A stretch of 10,796 bases of DNA from an uncultured Roseateles sp. (GTDB lineage Bacteria > Pseudomonadota > Gammaproteobacteria > Burkholderiales > Burkholderiaceae). Below are positions 6,596 to 10,796 of the stretch, in pieces. The stretch lies in contig CAMLKW010000155.1 in assembly GCA_946480605.1 (NCBI GenBank), positions 1 through 10,796 of the forward strand, read 5' to 3'. How positions within the stretch are numbered: position 1 is the stretch's first letter; each line of letters begins with the position of its first letter. The notes below the pieces were generated by a model that made no database searches, was not told the DNA's origin, and worked only from the letters and a program-made list of their open reading frames with translations. A program made the translations under genes and the position numbers.

Positions 6596-7371
6596 TGGCC
6601 TTCGCTGCGCGCATCGGTGCTGGCGTGCGCCTCATGCTGGCCGACATCGGCGCGTCGGCCCGGCTGTTCTTCAGCCTGCTGGCCCGTTCGCCCAAGGCGC
6701 TGGCGCGCTTCGTCCTGGTGCGCGAGCAGGTCTTCCACCTCGGCAACAAGTCGCTGTCCATCATCGGCGTGTCCGGCCTTTTCGTCGGTTTCGTGCTGGC
6801 GCTGCAGGGCTATTACACGCTGCAGCGCTACGGCTCGGCCGAGGCCGTGGGCCTGCTGGTGGCGCTGAGCCTGGTGCGCGAGCTGGGGCCGGTCGTCACG
6901 GCGCTGCTGTTCGCGGGCCGCGCGGGCACGTCGCTGACCGCCGAGATCGGCCTGATGAAGGCCGGCGAGCAGCTGACCGCGATGGAGATGATGGCCGTGG
7001 ACCCGGTGCAGCGCGTGCTGGCACCGCGTTTCTGGGGTGGTTTTATTGCCATGCCCTTACTTGCGGCAGTCTTCTCCGCGGTGGGCATCATCGGCGGCTG
7101 GCTGGTGGCCGTGCCGCTGATCGGCATCGATGCGGGCGCGTTCTGGTCGCAGATGCAGGGCGGCGTGGATGTGTTCAAGGACGTCGGCAACGGCGTCGTG
7201 AAGAGCCTGGCCTTCGGCGTCACGGTGACTTTCGTCGCGCTGCTGCAAGGCTATACCTGCCGGCCCACGCCCGAGGGCGTGTCCGCCGCCACCACTCGCA
7301 CCGTGGTGCTGTCGTCCCTGGCCGTGCTGGCCCTGGACTTCATGCTGACCGCGATGATGTTTTCGATTTGA
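6592..7371 (+). CDS. mlaE: MlaE, permease of the Mla phospholipid transporter
   Basis: This 259-residue inner-membrane protein is the transmembrane subunit of MlaFEDB. It begins with an amphipathic segment followed by several hydrophobic helices: IIGVSGLFVGFVLALQGYY, LLVALSLVRELGPVVTALLF, PLLAAVFSAVGIIGGWLVAV, and a C-terminal VVLSSLAVLALDFMLTAMMF. The family signature is clear: RELGPVVTALLFAGRAG, then TAEIGLMKAGEQLTAMEMM, the coupling region that contacts the ATPase. The ATG at 6592 overlaps the mlaF stop (ATGA); a second Met codon follows directly and could also be used. A patch of AT-rich codons (TTT, ATT, TTA, CTT, GCA) near 7039-7065 differs from the codon use of the rest of the gene. 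Confidence 0.94.
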   Translation: MMAFAARIGAGVRLMLADIGASARLFFSLLARSPKALARFVLVREQVFHLGNKSLSIIGVSGLFVGFVLALQGYYTLQRYGSAEAVGLLVALSLVRELGPVVTALLFAGRAGTSLTAEIGLMKAGEQLTAMEMMAVDPVQRVLAPRFWGGFIAMPLLAAVFSAVGIIGGWLVAVPLIGIDAGAFWSQMQGGVDVFKDVGNGVVKSLAFGVTVTFVALLQGYTCRPTPEGVSAATTRTVVLSSLAVLALDFMLTAMMFSI

Positions 7372-7391
7372 TTGGAGTCAGGGAGTAAAAA

Positions 7392-7883
7392 ATGCAAGCC
7401 TCTCGACATGACACCTGGGTGGGCCTGTTCGTGCTGCTGGGCGGCGCGGCCTTGCTCTTCCTGGCGTTGAAGGCCGGGAATCTGCTCAGCCTCAGTTTCG
7501 ATGCGACCTACCAGGTCACGGCGCGCTTCGACAACATCGGCGGGCTCAAGCCCAATGCCGCGGTGAAGAGCGCTGGCGTGGTCATCGGGCGGGTCGAATC
7601 CATTGCCTTCGACGACAAGACCTTCCAGGCCAAGGTCGTCATCAACCTGAACAAGGCCACGCTGTTCCCCAAGGACAGCTCGGCCAAGATCCTGACCTCG
7701 GGCCTGCTGGGCGAGCAGTACATTGGCCTGGAGCCCGGCGCCGACGAGAAGAACCTGGCCGGCGGCGACATCATCCGCCAGACCCAGAGCGCGGTCGTGC
7801 TGGAGAACCTGATCGGCCAGTTCATCAACAGCAAGGCCTCCGACATGGGCAGCACCGCACCGGCCTCGGGGAGCAAGCCATGA
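7392..7883 (+). CDS. mlaD: MlaD, MCE-domain substrate-binding subunit of the Mla transporter
   Basis: MlaD is anchored in the inner membrane. It forms a hexameric periplasmic ring that binds phospholipid and passes it between MlaC and the MlaFE core. The 163-residue protein has a short N-terminus (MQASRHDT), one transmembrane helix at about residues 9-27, and an MCE domain at about 38-117. The family pattern VTARFDNIGGLKPNAAVKSAGVVIGRV is followed by LTSGLLGEQYIGLEPG. The C-terminal segment VVLENLIGQFI matches the helix of MlaD that lines the ring pore. A good ribosome binding site, GGGAG at 7381-7385, lies six bases before the ATG. The gap to mlaE is 20 bases and the stop overlaps mlaA in an ATGA. 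Confidence 0.94.
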   Translation: MQASRHDTWVGLFVLLGGAALLFLALKAGNLLSLSFDATYQVTARFDNIGGLKPNAAVKSAGVVIGRVESIAFDDKTFQAKVVINLNKATLFPKDSSAKILTSGLLGEQYIGLEPGADEKNLAGGDIIRQTQSAVVLENLIGQFINSKASDMGSTAPASGSKP

Positions 7884-8746
7884 TGGCCCGCTGGATGCGC
7901 AGCCTGATGCTGTTCATGCTGGTCGCCGGCCTGGCGGGTTGCCAGACCGTCAAGGGCGTGGGCACGCGGGTGGAGCGCGCCGTCGACAAGGTCATGGGCT
8001 CCAAGGGCCAGCGCATGGACCCCTGGGAGAACTGGAACCGCAAGGTCTTCGCGTTCAACGAGAAGCTCGACGAGCACGTGCTCAAGCCCGTCGCCACGGC
8101 CTATGCCGAACTGGTGCCGTCGCCCGTCCGTACCGGCATCGACAACTTCTTCGGCAACATCGGCGACGCTTGGTCGGCCGTGAACCTGATGCTGCAGGGC
8201 CGCTTCAAGGCCGGCGTGGAGCAGGGCATGCGCTTCGCGGTCAATTCGACGCTGGGCCTGGCTGGGGTGCTGGACATCGCCACCGAGGCCGGGCTGGAGA
8301 AGAACAGCCAGGACTTCGGCAAGACGCTGGGCAAATGGGGCATGGGCACGGGCGCCTACGTCGTCTGGCCCGTGTTCGGCCCGTCGTCGGTGCGCGACTC
8401 GCTGGCGCTGCCGGTGGACTGGAAGGCCTCGCCCGCCGTCGTCTTCGACGAGGGCAGCAAGAAGACCGGCATCACCGTGCTGAACGCGATCAACAGCCGC
8501 GCCAACTTCCTGCGCGCCGGCCAGATGCTGGAAGGCATCGCGCTGGACAAGTACACCTTCTACCGCGATGCCTACCTGCAGCGCCGCGGCAGCTTCGACG
8601 ACGACGAGGAAGTCGAGGTGCTGGTGCCCGGCAGCGGCGCCTCGGCGCCGGCCGATGGGGCCGCCTCCGCGCCGGCGCTGACCGCTTCCGCGCCGGAGCC
8701 CAGCGTGAAAAGGCCCGCCGACCCTGCTTCCGCGGCAACGCGGTGA
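7880..8746 (+). CDS. mlaA: MlaA (VacJ), outer-membrane lipoprotein of the Mla pathway
   Basis: MlaA sits in the outer membrane and removes misplaced phospholipids from the outer leaflet, handing them to MlaC. The 288-residue precursor has a lipoprotein signal with lipobox LAGC and acylated Cys21. Family motifs are all present: DPWENWNRKVFAFNEKLDEHVLKPVA, then FFGNIGDAWSAVN near the pore region, VFGPSSVRDSLALPVD, and DKYTFYRDAYLQRR followed by an acidic run. After about residue 250 the protein carries an Ala/Ser/Pro-rich tail with three SAP repeats, which is not part of the conserved domain and is probably disordered. In E. coli mlaA lies elsewhere; here it sits inside the operon between mlaD and mlaC, an arrangement I recall from other betaproteobacteria. 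The ATG overlaps the mlaD stop by four bases. Confidence 0.94.
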   Translation: MMARWMRSLMLFMLVAGLAGCQTVKGVGTRVERAVDKVMGSKGQRMDPWENWNRKVFAFNEKLDEHVLKPVATAYAELVPSPVRTGIDNFFGNIGDAWSAVNLMLQGRFKAGVEQGMRFAVNSTLGLAGVLDIATEAGLEKNSQDFGKTLGKWGMGTGAYVVWPVFGPSSVRDSLALPVDWKASPAVVFDEGSKKTGITVLNAINSRANFLRAGQMLEGIALDKYTFYRDAYLQRRGSFDDDEEVEVLVPGSGASAPADGAASAPALTASAPEPSVKRPADPASAATR

Positions 8747-8801
8747 ACCAAACCGCGGGCTGGCGCGTTGAGCGACGGTCCCGTACAGAGAAAGAGACCT
8801 C

Positions 8802-9437
8802 ATGACTCTGCTGAACTCCCTGCGCCGACTGCTGACCGTGGCCACCCTGGGCCTGGGGCTTGTGCACGCCGCCCATGCGGCCGACGCCGGCGCGCCCGAC
8901 CAGTTGATCCGCGGCCTGTCCCTGGAGACCATCGAGGCCGTCAAGGCCGACAAGGACATCCAGGCCGGCAACATCAACAAGATCATCGCCCTGGTCGATT
9001 CCAAGGTGATGCCGCACATCAACTTCCAGCGCATGACCGCGTCCGCGGTGGGCCGCTTCTGGCGCCAGGCCACGCCCGAGCAGCAAGGCAAGCTGCAGGC
9101 CGAGTTCAAGACACTGTTGGTGCGCACCTACGCCGGTGCGCTGACGCAGGTGAAGGACCAGACCATCGGCCTGAAGCCGCTGCGCGCCGAAGCCGGCGCT
9201 ACTGAAGTCGTGGTGCGCACCGAGATTCGCGGCAAGGGCGATCCCATCCAGCTGGACTACCGGCTGGAGAAGTCCGGCGCCGTCTGGAAGATCTACGACG
9301 TCAATGTGCTGGGCATCTGGCTGGCGGATCAGTACCGCAACAGCTTCGCGCAGGAAATCGGCGCCAATGGCATTGATGGCCTGATCAAGAGCCTGGCCGA
9401 CAAGAACGCCAAGGCCGGCCTGCCCAGCAAGAGCTGA
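8802..9437 (+). CDS. mlaC: MlaC, periplasmic phospholipid shuttle
   Basis: MlaC (Ttg2D/toluene-tolerance family) is a soluble periplasmic protein that carries a phospholipid between MlaA in the outer membrane and MlaD in the inner membrane. The 211-residue precursor has a Sec signal peptide (residues 1-26 or 27, ending VHAAHAA before DAGAPD). Family-typical stretches are VDSKVMPHINFQRMTASAVGRFWRQATPEQ, FKTLLVRTYAGALTQ, and near the C-terminus VWKIYDVNVLGIWLADQYRNSFAQEI followed by GIDGLIKSLADKN. The start is supported by a purine-rich AGAAAGAGA a few bases upstream. It follows mlaA after 55 bases, the longest gap in this operon, in which no terminator or clear promoter is visible. Confidence 0.95.
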   Translation: MTLLNSLRRLLTVATLGLGLVHAAHAADAGAPDQLIRGLSLETIEAVKADKDIQAGNINKIIALVDSKVMPHINFQRMTASAVGRFWRQATPEQQGKLQAEFKTLLVRTYAGALTQVKDQTIGLKPLRAEAGATEVVVRTEIRGKGDPIQLDYRLEKSGAVWKIYDVNVLGIWLADQYRNSFAQEIGANGIDGLIKSLADKNAKAGLPSKS

Positions 9438-9439
9438 TC

Positions 9440-9745
9440 TTGAGCGGTTTGAAGCTGCCCCAGCGGCTGCGCATGGACGGCGCGCGCGCCGCGTGGGCGC
9501 TGATGTCGCCCGCGCTGCGGGCCGAGGCCGCCCAGGTGCTGGCGGCTGCCGGCCGCGAGGTGCGGCTGTCTGCCGCCGGCCTGTCCGATTTCGATTCGGC
9601 AGCGCTGAGCCTGCTGCTCGCCGCGGCCCGCCAGTGTGGCGAGCAAGGCGTGACGCTCAGGCTCGACGATGCGCCGGAAAAGCTGCGCGAGCTGGCGCGT
9701 GTCTATGGCGTGGCCGAGCTGCTGTGGCCGTCGGTGGCGGCCTGA
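9440..9745 (+). CDS. mlaB: MlaB, STAS-domain subunit of the Mla transporter
   Basis: MlaB is a small cytoplasmic STAS-domain protein that binds MlaF and is needed for assembly and activity of MlaFEDB. The 101 residues form one STAS domain. Its key segment is VRLSAAGLSDFDSAALSLLLAAARQC, where the D-S-A-AL motif matches the phosphorylation-loop region of STAS proteins. The later half has the usual VTLRLDDAPEKLRELARVYGV pattern. The best start is TTG at 9440, two bases after the mlaC stop, with an AAGAG about eight bases before it. An in-frame ATG at 9473 would remove the first beta-strand. It is the last gene of the operon and converges on hexR. Confidence 0.87.
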   Translation: MSGLKLPQRLRMDGARAAWALMSPALRAEAAQVLAAAGREVRLSAAGLSDFDSAALSLLLAAARQCGEQGVTLRLDDAPEKLRELARVYGVAELLWPSVAA

Positions 9746-9748
9746 GCC

Positions 9749-10615
9749 TCAGCCTGCGTAGCGTTTCGCCCGCAGGTTCTTCTTGATCTCCTGCAGCGCG
9801 GGCCGCAGATGCGGGCCCAGCTTCAGCGCGACGCCCGTCGTCAGGATGTCCACCGCGATCAGGTGCAGCAGCCGCGACACCATGGGGCTGTAGCGATCGA
9901 AGTCTTCCGGGTGGTCCACTGCCAGCAGGATCTGGCTGGGGCCAAGCGCCAACTGCGCCAGTGGCGACGCGCTGGCCGTGATGATGATGATGGTCGCGCC
10001 CTTCTTGCGCGCGATCTCGGCCGCGTCCAGCAGGTCGCGGCTGCGGCCCGAGTTGCTGATGATGACGGCGCAGTCGCCCGGCTGCAGCATCGTGGCGCTC
10101 ATCAATTGCACGTGGCCGTCGCTGGTGGCGACGGTGTTCACGCCGAGGCGGAAGAACTTGTGCTGCGCGTCCTGCGCGACGATGCCGGAGTTGCCGACGC
10201 CGTAGAACTCGATGCGCTTGTTGTGTCGGGCCGAATCGGCCAGCGCGTCGATGGCGCGCTCGAACGCATGGCTGGCCGCGTCGTTGCGGTAGTGCAGCAG
10301 CGCGGCGACGGCGTTGTCGACGACCTTGACGATGACGTCCGAGGGCTTGTCGTCTTCGTCCACGGCGCGGTGCACGAAGGGCACGCCCTCGTTGACGCTG
10401 CCCGCCAGCTTCAGCTTGAAGTCCGCCAGGCCGTCATAGCCCACGCTGCGGCAGAAACGCACGACGGTGGGCTTGGACACATGCGAGCGGTCGGCCAGTT
10501 CGCTGACCGGCAGGCTGGCGAAGCTGCGTGCGTCCGCGAGCAGCAGCTTGGCGACACGTTGCTCGGCCGGGGGCAGGGCGGGCAAGGCTGCCTTCACGCG
10601 CTCCAGGATGCTCAT
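9749..10615 (-). CDS. hexR: HexR-like RpiR-family transcriptional regulator of glucose catabolism
   Basis: The 288-residue protein has two domains. An N-terminal RpiR-type HTH covers about residues 1-75, with PVSELADRSHVSKPTVVRFCRSVGYDG carrying the recognition helix. A SIS sugar-phosphate domain covers about 125-265, with IEFYGVGNSG and VIISNSGRSRD as the phosphosugar-binding loops. In pseudomonads HexR represses zwf, edd and related genes and is released by 2-keto-3-deoxy-6-phosphogluconate; the same role is inferred here because zwf is directly upstream. The ATG at 10615 has a good ribosome binding site (GGAAGAG) and overlaps the zwf stop in an ATGA; a TTG at 10630 has none. The stop lies only three bases from the mlaB stop on the other strand. 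Confidence 0.88.
   Translation of the reverse strand: MSILERVKAALPALPPAEQRVAKLLLADARSFASLPVSELADRSHVSKPTVVRFCRSVGYDGLADFKLKLAGSVNEGVPFVHRAVDEDDKPSDVIVKVVDNAVAALLHYRNDAASHAFERAIDALADSARHNKRIEFYGVGNSGIVAQDAQHKFFRLGVNTVATSDGHVQLMSATMLQPGDCAVIISNSGRSRDLLDAAEIARKKGATIIIITASASPLAQLALGPSQILLAVDHPEDFDRYSPMVSRLLHLIAVDILTTGVALKLGPHLRPALQEIKKNLRAKRYAG
9751..9785 (+). terminator. Candidate intrinsic terminator of the mla operon, inside the 3' end of hexR
   Basis: CCTGCG (9753-9758) pairs perfectly with CGCAGG (9771-9776). The outer pairs A9751-T9778 and G9752-T9777 can lengthen the stem, and an inner GCG-TTT-CGC (9761-9769) can form a small hairpin within the loop. The stem runs into TTCTTCTTG, a T-rich stretch in the plus direction. 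It starts six bases after the mlaB stop. No T-run follows in the minus direction, so it should act on mla transcripts only. The tract is interrupted by C, which makes it weaker than a standard terminator. Confidence 0.45.
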
Positions 10616-10796
10616 TGCTCTTCCGCCCAATGGAAGCCGTCGCGGGCCACGAGGGCACTGGCGGCGGCCGGGCCCCAGGACCCGGCGGAGTAGGGGCGCG
10701 GGCCGCTGGCGTCGGCCGCCCAGGCGTCCAGGATGGGCTCCACCCAGCGCCAGGCCTGCTCCTGCTCGTCGCTGCGCACGAACAGGTTCAGGCGGC
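10612..10796 (-). CDS. zwf: Glucose-6-phosphate 1-dehydrogenase (partial: C-terminal 60 codons, 5' end outside window)
   Basis: The minus-strand frame entering from the right edge reads RLNLFVRSDEQEQAWRWVEP, then ILDAWAADASGPRPYSAGSW, then GPAAASALVARDGFHWAEEQ and a stop. This is the C-terminus of Zwf: the F-V-R-x-DE-x-E-x-AWRWV-P-IL segment and the P-YxAGSWGPxxA ending are characteristic of the enzyme. Zwf oxidises glucose 6-phosphate to 6-phosphogluconolactone with NAD(P)+, the entry to the pentose-phosphate and Entner-Doudoroff routes. The catalytic and cofactor-binding parts are outside the window. The stop shares an ATGA with the hexR start, so the two are translated from one transcript and are probably translationally coupled. 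Confidence 0.9.
   Translation of the reverse strand, partial: RLNLFVRSDEQEQAWRWVEPILDAWAADASGPRPYSAGSWGPAAASALVARDGFHWAEEQ

Noticed and set aside
8747..8801. Possible promoter or terminator in the mlaA-mlaC gap
   Set aside because: No -10/-35 pair and no stem-loop with a T-run is visible; the gap looks like a simple spacer with a ribosome binding site for mlaC.
7508..9127. A 539-codon open frame on the minus strand, antisense to mlaD, mlaA and mlaC
   Set aside because: Low-complexity translation rich in Arg, Ala and Gln. The opposite strand encodes three well-matched Mla proteins with proper signals and ribosome binding sites.
9705..9748. Possible hexR terminator (GGCCG-CCACCGA-CGGCC on the minus strand) inside mlaB
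   Set aside because: The stem is only five pairs and is followed by ACAGCAGCTC with no T-run, so it does not look like an intrinsic terminator.
9809..10693. A 294-codon plus-strand open frame opposite hexR
   Set aside because: The translation has no recognisable domain, and hexR in the other direction has both HTH and SIS motifs and a good start.
1..10796. Mobile elements, CRISPR arrays, tRNA/rRNA genes, toxin-antitoxin or defence systems
   Set aside because: No transposase, terminal inverted repeats, regular direct repeats, cloverleaf or defence-type domains were seen. Nearly all bases are in well-known housekeeping and pilus genes.

Overview
The window is G+C-rich DNA, with mostly G or C in third codon positions, from a Gram-negative bacterium. 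Two things point to a betaproteobacterium of the order Burkholderiales, possibly near the Leptothrix/Rubrivivax/Roseateles group. One is the Mla operon with mlaA placed between mlaD and mlaC. The other is the minor-pilin operon headed by a PilE-type pilin. This placement is inferred from gene content and protein character, not from a database search.

Left part (1-5466, all on the minus strand): a type IV pilus minor-pilin operon read right to left, pilE - fimT - pilV - pilW - pilX - pilY1. The genes overlap by 7, 1, 4 and 7 bases, and a 27-base gap with a good ribosome binding site precedes pilY1. All five small proteins begin with a prepilin-type leader and a hydrophobic helix. PilY1 has a secretion signal and a von Willebrand factor A metal site, but only its first 739 codons are inside the window. 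Together these proteins are expected to form the priming and tip complex of the type IV pilus, with PilY1 as tip adhesin and mechanosensor.

Middle (5467-5779): a 313-base divergent intergenic region between the pil operon (left) and the mla operon (right). It holds a perfect dyad with a GTGA-N6-TCAC core, which matches the core of CRP/Vfr-family sites. It also holds a GC-rich palindrome and weak promoter-like sequences for each side.

Right-centre (5780-9745, plus strand): mlaFEDACB, a complete retrograde phospholipid transport system. It comprises the ATPase, permease, MCE substrate-binding protein, outer-membrane lipoprotein, periplasmic shuttle and STAS subunit. The genes are tightly packed, with two ATGA overlaps and one TTG start two bases after the preceding stop. 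A stem-loop with a T-rich tail just after mlaB probably ends this transcript, and it lies inside the 3' end of the convergent gene hexR.

Right end (9749-10796, minus strand): the last 60 codons of zwf (glucose-6-phosphate dehydrogenase), overlapping by four bases with hexR, an RpiR-family regulator of glucose catabolism with an HTH and a SIS domain.

All coding sequence is explained by known families, and I see no mobile element, CRISPR, RNA gene or novel system. The points most worth a second look are the CRP-like dyad, the terminator embedded in hexR, a beta-rich module inserted in PilY1 and a rare-codon patch in mlaE.
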